DNA of 5,364 nt from Acidobacteriota bacterium (GTDB lineage Bacteria; Acidobacteriota; Blastocatellia; RBC074): assembly GCA_013140935.1 (NCBI GenBank), contig JABFSD010001129.1, positions 1 to 5,364 of the forward strand, written 5' to 3'. The notes below the pieces were generated by a model, which was not told the origin of the DNA, ran no database searches, and saw only the letters and a list, made by a program, of their open reading frames with translations. How positions within the stretch are numbered: the stretch's first letter is position 1; each line of letters opens with the position of its first letter. A program made the translations under genes and the position numbers. Positions 1 to 5,364 of the stretch are shown here, piece by piece.

Positions 1-134
1 ACGAGAGCCACCACATCCTTAGTGAAACCGATGAAGCGAAGAAACTTACGCTGTTGATGATTGCTGATCTGCTGCGGCAAAAGCTGGAATTCGGGCTTTC
101 GTTGTTGGGGATTGAAGTGCCGGAGAAGATGTAA
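1..134 (+). CDS. argS: Arginyl-tRNA synthetase, C-terminal end (partial)
   Basis: The frame is open from the left edge to TAA at 132-134 and encodes the last 43 residues of a protein. They end in [10 protein letters not shown], preceded by a leucine-rich helix ([18 protein letters not shown]). This matches the characteristic C-terminus of class I arginyl-tRNA synthetases, whose alpha-helical anticodon-binding (DALR) domain typically finishes with a long helix, a 'GL.LLGI..PE.M' motif and the stop. The enzyme charges tRNA-Arg with arginine in the cytoplasm using ATP. The catalytic HIGH and KMSKS regions lie outside the window. The call rests on the terminal motif alone, because only a small part of the protein is visible. 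The next gene starts 8 bases after this stop, so the two are probably cotranscribed. Confidence 0.75.
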   Translation, partial: ESHHILSETDEAKKLTLLMIADLLRQKLEFGLSLLGIEVPEKM

Positions 135-142
135 GGTGATCT

Positions 143-511
143 ATGTTAAACAGGTCTTTACGCACAAAAACTGCGACCATTGAAACAGAAGCCGAAAACG
201 AACGCCTACTCGCCCTTGTCGAGCCGATGATGAAGCGCGACCTCTCGCCCGAAGAAGCCAAGCTCTTCGACTTGTTGACCAAACTGATTGAAGACTTCGA
301 AGATCGTCACTACCCAATGGGAACGAGTTCGCCGACTGTAATGCTGCAATTTTTGATGGAACAACGCGGCTTGCACCAACGCGACATCGTTCACTTGTTC
401 GGTTCGAGTGGCGTTGCGTCTGAAGTTATCAACGGTAACCGCGCCATCAGCAAAAAACTCGCCAAGTCATTGGCGGAGTTCTTTCACGTCTCGCCCGACT
501 TGTTCATTTGA
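143..511 (+). CDS. HigA-type HTH antitoxin/transcriptional regulator (orphan)
   Basis: This 122-residue protein matches the layout of E. coli-type HigA antitoxins (COG5499-like). An N-terminal helical region (about 15-58, with LFDLLTKLIEDFEDRHYP) leads to an XRE/lambda-repressor-like HTH domain (about 65-122). The HTH part includes LMEQRGLHQRDIVHLFGSS, SEVINGNRAISKKLAKSLAEFF and the typical end VSPDLFI. Such proteins neutralise a HigB/RelE-fold mRNA interferase and repress their own operon. No HigB-like gene is present: argS ends 8 bases upstream and the next gene encodes a membrane protein. It may therefore be a solitary regulator. The ATG at 143 is chosen because AAGGTGA (133-139) overlaps the argS stop just upstream, although the spacing is short (3 bases). 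Family identity is fairly sure; the biological role is not. Confidence 0.82.
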   Translation: MLNRSLRTKTATIETEAENERLLALVEPMMKRDLSPEEAKLFDLLTKLIEDFEDRHYPMGTSSPTVMLQFLMEQRGLHQRDIVHLFGSSGVASEVINGNRAISKKLAKSLAEFFHVSPDLFI

Positions 512-557
512 TTCGGTGCCTTCAATTCCTTCGCCTTTCGCCCTCACCTGCTTTGGC

Positions 558-563
558 TATAAT
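558..563 (+). promoter_or_regulatory. Candidate sigma-70 -10 box (TATAAT)
   Basis: A perfect TATAAT lies in the only sizeable intergenic gap on the plus strand (512-596), 33 bases before the ATG at 597. The -35 region expected around 535-541 (CTTTCGC) is a poor match to TTGACA, and no TGn extension precedes the box. If it is used, transcription would begin near 570 and give a short leader containing the GAGG Shine-Dalgarno at 584-587. It would separate the membrane FHA gene and the genes after it from the argS/higA-like pair. No terminator hairpin was seen in this gap. Confidence 0.42.
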
Positions 564-596
564 GCCGTCGCTCCCCTTTCACTGAGGTTTCACCCA

Positions 597-1988
597 ATGC
601 CCAGCGCGGCAATATCAAATCCATTACGTCCGGTTCGTTTGCGCGACTATCGCTATGCGGGCGAATTGGTCTCGCTGTCGGCGACGTTCGTCGTCTTGCT
701 GTCGCTGTTCGCATTGTTCACGGTGTTTTTCCCTACGACGTGGTCGGCGACGGTGAAGACGATGGCGTTGGCGCTGGCGGGTCTGGCCGTATACGTCGCC
801 ACCGTGAAGCTGCAACATCGCGCGGCGTTCGGTACGCTGGTGCGTGTGAGTTCGCGGCAGTTCCCTGAACTCTTCGCCATCGCCAATGAAGCGGCAGAAC
901 GCTTGTCGGCGGATTACGTACCGGTTTACGTCAAGCGGCAATCTGAGATGAACATATACACGCTGGGCTTGTGGCAGCGCCCGTTGATCGTAGTGACCTC
1001 TTCGCTGGTAGACCAAATGCCGCCCGACGCGTTGCAATTTTTCATCGGACGCGAGATCGGCCACGTACAAGCGGGGCATACTTGGTTGCGGACGTTGTTG
1101 AAACCGTTGGGTACGGACGTGCCCGTGATCGGCAAGCTGATGAACAGCGTAATTTTCGGCGACTGGATGAATCGCACCGAATTCACGGCGGATCGCGCGG
1201 GCTTCATCGCGTGCCGTTCGCTGACGACCGCGATCAGCACGATGCTCAAGTTTGGCGTAGGCATCAGGCTTTATGAAAAGCTAGACATTCGTGAATACCT
1301 CGATCAGATCAACGAAGTCCGCGACGTGCGCGGCCACCTGACCGAGATCATCGCCGAACAACCTTACCTCGTGCAGCGCGTGCGTTCGCTGGCGAAATAT
1401 TCGCTGGCACCCACCGCCAATGAAATCGTGCCGACGCGCCGCGACCGCACAGGCATCTTGAAAGACTTGCCGACGGCGTTCGTGAATACGGCGGCGTTGC
1501 AGGCGGCGAGCGGCAATACAGGCGAACATCCAAGCAGTCGCCGCAGTTCGCAAGATACGATTGCCGACCTGCCCATCAATCTCGACGACACGCAATCGCT
1601 CGAACCCGAAGCGGGCGACGACAACGCACGCGATCCGCTCTATTTGTTGCACGCGGACGAAAGCGGAGCGATGCACCAGTTACGCCGCCGCCTGACACGC
1701 ATCGGGCGCAGTCCTGACAACGACATCGTGATCGAGAGCGACCGCGTCAGCCGCTTTCACGCCGAGATCGTGCGCGACGTGTCGGGTTTCGTCGTCAGCG
1801 ATCTCAAAAGCCGCAACGGCGTATGGGTCAACGGCGACAAAATCACCGGCCCCGAACGCTTGACCAGCGGCGACAAGCTGCGCGTCGGACGCGCCGAATT
1901 CACGCTCGAAATTCTCGAACCCCGTATCGAATCACCTGAATATGCAAAATCCACCCGCGACGCCGGAAGCGTCACCCAAGCCTACTGA
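597..1988 (+). CDS. Membrane protein with degenerate M48-like peptidase domain and C-terminal FHA domain
   Basis: This is a 463-residue protein. Two hydrophobic helices (about 25-47 and 53-71) anchor it in the membrane. Residues about 80-270 resemble M48 (Ste24/HtpX-type) zinc peptidases, with a helix ending IGREIGHVQAGH (150-161) and a later EFTAD (195-199), the family's E..AD third-ligand motif. The first zinc-ligand histidine of HExxH is Arg152 here (CGC, 1050-1052), so proteolysis is doubtful. A linker of about 80 residues, acidic and Ser/Thr-bearing in its second half, leads to an FHA domain (about 362-440). It shows IGRSPDNDI (369-377), VSRFHAEI (384-391) and SRNGVWVNG (405-413), keeping the Arg, Ser, His and Asn-Gly positions typical of phosphothreonine readers. 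The ATG at 597 has GAGG at 584-587. An upstream in-frame ATG at 408 is rejected because it would run through the preceding gene. The role is probably signalling or envelope surveillance, with the partner unknown. Confidence 0.85.
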   Translation: MPSAAISNPLRPVRLRDYRYAGELVSLSATFVVLLSLFALFTVFFPTTWSATVKTMALALAGLAVYVATVKLQHRAAFGTLVRVSSRQFPELFAIANEAAERLSADYVPVYVKRQSEMNIYTLGLWQRPLIVVTSSLVDQMPPDALQFFIGREIGHVQAGHTWLRTLLKPLGTDVPVIGKLMNSVIFGDWMNRTEFTADRAGFIACRSLTTAISTMLKFGVGIRLYEKLDIREYLDQINEVRDVRGHLTEIIAEQPYLVQRVRSLAKYSLAPTANEIVPTRRDRTGILKDLPTAFVNTAALQAASGNTGEHPSSRRSSQDTIADLPINLDDTQSLEPEAGDDNARDPLYLLHADESGAMHQLRRRLTRIGRSPDNDIVIESDRVSRFHAEIVRDVSGFVVSDLKSRNGVWVNGDKITGPERLTSGDKLRVGRAEFTLEILEPRIESPEYAKSTRDAGSVTQAY

Positions 1989-1992
1989 GGCA

Positions 1993-2565
1993 ATGCTGCC
2001 GGTCATCGCGGCGCTCGCGCACGAGAGCGTGACGGCCAAGCAACGCTTCTTTGCCGAACAAGCCGTGCAAGTCGCCGAAGCCGCGCAACTCATCATTGAG
2101 GCGATGCGCGAAGGGCATAAGTTATTGCTCTTCGGCAACGGAGGTTCCGCCGCCGATGCGCAACACATCGCCGCCGAACTCGCTTTCAAAATGGGACGCG
2201 AACGTCAGGCGCTGCCCGCACTTGCGCTGACGACTGATACGTCATTGCTGACGGCGATCAGCAATGACCGTTCGTTCGATTACGTTTTCGCGCGCCAGAT
2301 CAAAGCCCTCGGCCAACCCGGCGACGTAGCCCTCGCCCTCTCGACCAGCGGCAATTCGCCGAACATCACGGCGGCGCTCAAACAGGCGCGTGAACAAGGT
2401 TTAGTGACGATTGGGTTGTTGGGAAATACGGGTGGTGTCGCAGCGGCGTTGGTTGATCTCGCGCTCATCGTGCCGCACACAGATACGCCGCGCATTCAGG
2501 AAGTACATATCGCGGCGAGCCATATCATTTGCCAGTTGATTGAAGACGCGCTGTGTCCTGCGTAA
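1993..2565 (+). CDS. gmhA: Sedoheptulose-7-phosphate isomerase (SIS domain, GmhA)
   Basis: This is a single-SIS-domain isomerase of 190 residues (E. coli GmhA has 192). GmhA converts D-sedoheptulose 7-phosphate to D-glycero-D-manno-heptose 7-phosphate, the first step of ADP-heptose synthesis for lipopolysaccharide core or S-layer glycans, in the cytoplasm. Visible motifs are GNGGSAADAQH (48-58), the sugar-phosphate loop STSGNS (117-122) and RIQEVHI (167-173). Glu62 and His177 align with the catalytic Glu65 and His180 of E. coli GmhA. The His argues against the related replication protein DiaA, which lacks it. The start is uncertain. ATG 1993 fits family length but its GAGG (1987-1990) sits only 2 bases away. 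ATG 1942 would add a Pro-rich 17-residue tail and overlap the preceding gene by 47 bases without a Shine-Dalgarno. No other heptose gene is in the window. Confidence 0.9.
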   Translation: MLPVIAALAHESVTAKQRFFAEQAVQVAEAAQLIIEAMREGHKLLLFGNGGSAADAQHIAAELAFKMGRERQALPALALTTDTSLLTAISNDRSFDYVFARQIKALGQPGDVALALSTSGNSPNITAALKQAREQGLVTIGLLGNTGGVAAALVDLALIVPHTDTPRIQEVHIAASHIICQLIEDALCPA

Positions 2566-2581
2566 TGTTGAATAAGCCGTT

Positions 2582-2589
2582 GAGAGGAG
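2582..2589 (+). promoter_or_regulatory. Strong Shine-Dalgarno deciding a TTG start
   Basis: GAGAGGAG ends 7 bases before the TTG at 2597. It is the best ribosome-binding site in the window. It fixes the non-AUG start of the HipA-like gene, because the next in-frame ATG (2633) would cut 12 residues and has no comparable site. Confidence 0.75.
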
Positions 2590-2596
2590 TGCCATT

Positions 2597-3391
2597 TTGA
2601 AAATATGGGAAGCCAGACGATTGCATAAAGTGATGACCGCCGGTCGCACGCATCCATTGGTGCTTGAATGTATGCATAGCAACGACGACGGCCACAGCCA
2701 TTTCCAAACGATGGTGGTGAAAGCAGTCGGTCTGCCGGAAGTGACGGGAAAGAGCTTGTTTAATGAATTCTTCGGGAATTTGTTAGCCCGTGAGTTCGGG
2801 CTTTTTACACCGTCTCCGGGGCTGGTCAATTTGAGCGAACGATTTGTTCGACTCGCCAACGCCTCCGCTTTGCTGAAGCAATATCAGTTGCAAGTGAGGT
2901 CAGGCTTGGGCGTAGGTTGCGAATTCTTCGATCAGGGCTTTACCAACGTAGTTCCCGGCGCGTTCCTGACTACGGAAGAACTGACACAAGCTACGCTGCT
3001 ATATGCGTTTGATTTGCTGATACAGAACCCGGATCGAACTGCTCGCAAACCGAATTGCGCATTTCAGTCGCAACAATTGATCGCCTACGACTTTGAAATG
3101 GGGTTCAGCTTTCTCTTGCCGATCCTGGGGAAAGCGGCTCCCGCCTGGCAGGTTTCTGCACACGGCATCGGCGCACAGCATGTTTTTCACCCTGCGTTGC
3201 AAGGACGCGACCTTGACTGGCAGCCATTCATCACCACTTTACGGCAACTTACCAAACAGCGGCTGGAACAGTTGCAAGATGAGTTGCCAGCCGCTTGGCA
3301 TCCGCTGACAGAGGCAGTGGGCGCGCACTTGTTTGAAGCACAAAGCCAGTGCGACACTATGGAAGCCGAATTACAACGGAGCTTGTTATGA
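2597..3391 (+). CDS. HipA-like kinase (minimal, HipA_2 type)
   Basis: This 264-residue protein is recognisable as a compact HipA-family kinase. It has a candidate ATP-binding lysine in MVVKAVG (Lys42) and a helix with NEFFGNLLAREFGLFTPSP (56-74), as in HipA families. A catalytic-loop-like stretch LLIQNPDRTARKPN (140-153) carries Asp146 and Asn153, followed by a metal-binding-type Asp in AYDFEMGFSF (Asp165). The C-terminal helical region ends near LPAAWHPL. Classical HipA (about 440 aa) is a Ser/Thr kinase that phosphorylates glutamyl-tRNA synthetase. This protein is far shorter and lacks the N-terminal subdomain, so its target cannot be inferred. No HipB-type antitoxin gene adjoins it. Its TGA lies in an ATGA overlap with the DUF3037 gene, a pairing I recall as recurrent for this subfamily. 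Its GC is lower than that of its neighbours, suggesting separate acquisition. Confidence 0.78.
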   Translation: MKIWEARRLHKVMTAGRTHPLVLECMHSNDDGHSHFQTMVVKAVGLPEVTGKSLFNEFFGNLLAREFGLFTPSPGLVNLSERFVRLANASALLKQYQLQVRSGLGVGCEFFDQGFTNVVPGAFLTTEELTQATLLYAFDLLIQNPDRTARKPNCAFQSQQLIAYDFEMGFSFLLPILGKAAPAWQVSAHGIGAQHVFHPALQGRDLDWQPFITTLRQLTKQRLEQLQDELPAAWHPLTEAVGAHLFEAQSQCDTMEAELQRSLL

Positions 3392-3828
3392 AAGACATTG
3401 AATACAGCTACTGTGTGATCAGATATGTGCATGACCCCGTCGCGGGCGAATCGCTCAACCTGGGTGTTGTGTTGTGCGCTCCTGCCGTATCGTTCTGCAC
3501 GGTGAGCATTGAATATCGCTATGAACGACTGGCTCAGGCGTTTGTTAATTTCGATGGCGAACATTTCAAACGGACGATGTGGCAACTCGAATCTGCTATC
3601 AATGAAGTATCCACTTCATCGCTAGTTCAACCAATTCAAGATGTCGAAGCCTTACGGTTACGTGTTTGGCCTGACAATGATTTGAGCTATCAATTCGGCC
3701 CGATGCTGGTGGGGTTGACTGATGACCCAGCGGATGAAGTGGAAAGACTCTTTGACCGCATGGTGCTTTCGCAACAACCGCGCCAGCTAGCGGAACGTCA
3801 CGCGGGCGAACTCGTCTGGGCTGATTGA
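3388..3828 (+). CDS. DUF3037 family protein, partner of HipA-like kinase
   Basis: This is a 146-residue protein of unknown function. The N-terminus (YSYCVIRYVHDPVAGESLNLGVVL, residues 6-29, in two parts YSYCVIRYVHD and GESLNLGVVL) shows the hallmark of DUF3037: an aromatic 'Y.Y.V.RY' strand, then 'GE..N.GVVL'. The C-terminal part has GLTDDPADEVERLFDRMV (109-126), consistent with the family's end. There is no signal peptide, membrane segment or obvious catalytic triad. The ATG at 3388 overlaps the upstream kinase stop by 4 bases (ATGA) and has CGGAG (3377-3381) 6 bases before it, so translation is coupled. A longer frame from 3349 is less likely. A role as regulator, substrate or co-factor of the adjacent kinase is inferred only from the pairing. 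Base composition is low in GC (24 of 60 in 3601-3660). Confidence 0.8.
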   Translation: MKDIEYSYCVIRYVHDPVAGESLNLGVVLCAPAVSFCTVSIEYRYERLAQAFVNFDGEHFKRTMWQLESAINEVSTSSLVQPIQDVEALRLRVWPDNDLSYQFGPMLVGLTDDPADEVERLFDRMVLSQQPRQLAERHAGELVWAD

Positions 3829-3834
3829 CACGGC

Positions 3835-4512
3835 TTATCCCGCCGACTTCACATCTTCAGCCACCAAACCATCCCGCAACATCACGCGCCGTGAAGCCAG
3901 TCCTGCCAGTTGTTGATCGTGCGTCACTAGCAACAATGTCGTACCGCGTTCGCGGTTGAGTTTGAGCAATAAATCGAAAATGTGATTGCCGTTGCGTGAG
4001 TCGAGATTGCCGGTGGGTTCGTCGGCCAGCAGGATGGGCGGTTCGTTGGCGAAGGCGCGCGCGATGGCGATGCGTTGCTGTTCACCACCGGAAAGTTGCG
4101 AAGGGTAATGATGCGCGCGGTCGTGCAGGCCGACTTCGTCGAGCAGGGCTTGCGCGCGTTGCGCGGCTTGCTTGAGGCCCGCGATTTCAAGCGGCACGAG
4201 AATGTTTTCATAAGCCGTCAACGAAGGAATCAAATGAAACGATTGAAAGACGAAGCCCAAATACGCCCCGCGAAAGACGGCGAGTTGGTCTTCGGACATG
4301 CGCGTGAGGTTCTCGCCGTTGATCGAAATCTCGCCCGTCGTGGGCGCGTCCAGCCCCGCGATCAAGCCCAATAACGTAGACTTGCCGCTGCCCGATGCGC
4401 CGGTGATGGCGACGAATTCGCCGCGCGGAATCGTCAACGTTAAAGGCTGCAAAATCGTGAGTTGATCGCTGCCGCTGGTGACGGTTTTAGATACATTGGT
4501 GAGTTGAATCAT
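3835..4512 (-). CDS. ABC transporter ATP-binding protein, LolD/MacB/YbbA type
   Basis: This 225-residue ABC ATPase is complete. Its motifs are Walker [10 protein letters not shown] (38-46), Q-loop Gln90 in [18 protein letters not shown], signature LSGGEQQR (140-147), Walker B ILLADE (160-165), D-loop NLDS (169-172) and H-switch His198. The FQSF.LIP.L.A.EN segment and [19 protein letters not shown] closely resemble E. coli YbbA within the MacB/LolD/FtsE group. These ATPases power FtsX-type permeases in lipoprotein release, peptide or drug export, or envelope mechanotransduction rather than classical import. It would act at the cytoplasmic face of the inner membrane. No permease is in the window: downstream lies a convergent gene, and 6 bases upstream ends the prepilin peptidase gene, probably in the same transcript. 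No Shine-Dalgarno precedes the ATG. The exact substrate is unknown, so no symbol is given. Confidence 0.92.
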   Translation of the reverse strand: MIQLTNVSKTVTSGSDQLTILQPLTLTIPRGEFVAITGASGSGKSTLLGLIAGLDAPTTGEISINGENLTRMSEDQLAVFRGAYLGFVFQSFHLIPSLTAYENILVPLEIAGLKQAAQRAQALLDEVGLHDRAHHYPSQLSGGEQQRIAIARAFANEPPILLADEPTGNLDSRNGNHIFDLLLKLNRERGTTLLLVTHDQQLAGLASRRVMLRDGLVAEDVKSAG

Positions 4513-4518
4513 GGGTGG

Positions 4519-5364
4519 TTAAGAATTGAATAAGAGCAGCAAGGCTGCGATTGCCAGACACGTGCCGAAAGGCAAGGGCGTATGCCTGCCGCGGCGACGG
4601 CTTACGATAAAAATCAGACCGGCGACCGCGCCTAAGATCGAGCCGAACATCAACGTGAAAAAGGCGTTGATCCAACCGAGAAACGCGCCTACGCCGGCCA
4701 TCATTTTTACGTCGCCGAGTCCCATGCCTTCGCTGCGACGCAACAGAAAATACATCGTGCGTAATAGCCACAAAACACCGCCGGCGACGAACGCGCCGAA
4801 GGCCGCATCCGTCAAACCGTCATACGCGCGTTCGAGGGTGAAACTCGGCGTGCGGTAATCAAGCAACAGCCATGCCATCCATGCCAGCGCGCACAAGCCC
4901 CCCGCCACCAACGTAGCGAGAATCACTTGCTTACGCTGGCGCGCGCAAGCCGCGTCAATGGCTTGCCAGCGTTCCTCATCTACCTCGTCTTCCGTCAGCG
5001 TTGCTTCGCTCGTATTTGCTTCATCCAGCGAAGCCTCTGTCGCTTCGGGTTCCTCTTCGACGAAATAGCGCGCGAACAATTTATCGTCGAGCCAATCGAG
5101 CAAAAACAAACTCGGAGCCGCCGCAATAAAAATCAATGCGCCGCGCCACGCGGCTTGCGAGCGCAAAAAGTCCATCGGCGGCGGCATGAGAAAAACGTCT
5201 ACGGTCTGTTTAGGTAAATCCCAAAAGACGCTCGCTACCAACGCCAATAAAAAAAGCGGATAGGTCAACACGTCGGGCAAAAGAAAATGCTCGGCATCAA
5301 TCGCCGCCAATGCGATGAGGAAGAGCGCAAAAAACATTTCACACACTGCTTGCCACGTGACGCC
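4519..5364 (-). CDS. Type IV prepilin leader peptidase / N-methylase, A24 family (5' end outside window)
   Basis: The reading frame is open to the right edge, so the protein's N-terminus is missing and 281 residues are visible. Prepilin peptidases are inner-membrane aspartic proteases that cleave the leader of type IV pilins and type II secretion pseudopilins, and often methylate the new N-terminus. Numbering visible residues from the edge, the two catalytic aspartates are Asp23 ([17 protein letters not shown]) and Asp218 in the GLGD motif ([18 protein letters not shown]). The conserved C-terminal LPFGTCLA follows. Hydrophobic helices lie near 7-22, 32-47, 76-92, 147-168, 187-208, 224-254 and 264-279. 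The interval between the catalytic motifs is about 195 residues, against roughly 65 in E. coli-type enzymes, owing to an insertion with an acidic loop. GTG at 5346 is not the true start, because the frame continues upstream without a stop. Confidence 0.9.
   Translation of the reverse strand, partial: GVTWQAVCEMFFALFLIALAAIDAEHFLLPDVLTYPLFLLALVASVFWDLPKQTVDVFLMPPPMDFLRSQAAWRGALIFIAAAPSLFLLDWLDDKLFARYFVEEEPEATEASLDEANTSEATLTEDEVDEERWQAIDAACARQRKQVILATLVAGGLCALAWMAWLLLDYRTPSFTLERAYDGLTDAAFGAFVAGGVLWLLRTMYFLLRRSEGMGLGDVKMMAGVGAFLGWINAFFTLMFGSILGAVAGLIFIVSRRRGRHTPLPFGTCLAIAALLLLFNS

Noticed and set aside
425..439. Imperfect inverted repeat GTTATCAACGGTAAC as a possible HTH operator
   Set aside because: Only the outer four bases and a few inner ones pair, and it lies in codons for the conserved VINGN part of the HTH domain.
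408..596. In-frame upstream ATG that would lengthen the FHA membrane protein by 63 residues
   Set aside because: It overlaps the HigA-like gene in another frame. Its translation has no domain character, and ATG 597 has a properly spaced GAGG and a preceding TATAAT box.
624..1264. Long open frames on the minus strand under the FHA gene
   Set aside because: Their translations are Arg/His-rich or low-complexity and lie antisense to a clear domain-bearing protein. They are shadows of high-GC codon bias.
1993..2565. DiaA (replication initiation SIS protein) instead of GmhA
   Set aside because: Catalytic-type Glu62 and His177 are both present. DiaA lacks the corresponding histidine.
2540..2568. 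TTGAAG - 17 bp - TAATGT as a promoter for the HipA-like cassette
   Set aside because: The -35 matches 4 of 6 and the -10 only 3 of 6. At this level chance matches are expected.
2401..2859. 152-codon minus-strand frame spanning the gmhA/hipA-like junction
   Set aside because: It has no recognisable motif, and both plus-strand genes it covers are well supported.
2597..3828. Assignment as a HipBST-type tripartite toxin-antitoxin system
   Set aside because: There is no HipB-like HTH gene beside the kinase, and the partner looks like DUF3037 rather than a HipS-type N-terminal subdomain.
5344..5346. GTG at 5346 as the start of the prepilin peptidase
   Set aside because: The frame stays open to the window edge (GVTWQA before it), and the family has further N-terminal sequence before the catalytic Asp motif.

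Overview
The window is a densely packed bacterial chromosome segment with eight protein genes, six complete and two cut by the window edges. No RNA gene, insertion sequence, CRISPR array or long repeat was seen. Composition (about 65% GC in most genes by hand count), a heptose-phosphate isomerase (GmhA) and a type IV prepilin peptidase point to a two-membrane (diderm) bacterium. Acidobacteriota or a similar group is plausible, but this is a weak inference from overall gene style.

Plus strand, 1-3828. The window opens with the last 43 residues of arginyl-tRNA synthetase (argS). Eight bases later comes a HigA-type helix-turn-helix antitoxin/regulator with no HigB toxin next to it. An 85-base gap with a good TATAAT box leads to a 463-residue membrane protein. 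This protein has two N-terminal membrane helices, an M48-like peptidase domain whose HExxH zinc motif reads RExxH, and a C-terminal FHA (phosphothreonine-binding) domain. It abuts or overlaps a sedoheptulose-7-phosphate isomerase (gmhA). Next is a two-gene cassette of lower GC (about 48%): a minimal HipA-like kinase (264 aa, TTG start, strong Shine-Dalgarno) and a DUF3037 protein (146 aa), coupled by an ATGA overlap.

Minus strand, 5364-3835. A type IV prepilin leader peptidase, running off the right edge at its N-terminus, carries an unusual insertion of about 120 residues with an acidic loop. Six bases downstream is a LolD/MacB/YbbA-type ABC ATPase with no permease in the window. Its stop lies 6 bp from the stop of the convergent DUF3037 gene.

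How the genes relate: argS, gmhA and the prepilin peptidase are housekeeping or envelope functions. The HipA-like/DUF3037 pair is the most likely accessory module and the best candidate for a poorly described system. The orphan HigA-like protein and the FHA/pseudo-M48 protein are regulatory genes without an evident partner. Any functional link among the kinase, the FHA reader and the HTH protein is speculation based only on proximity.
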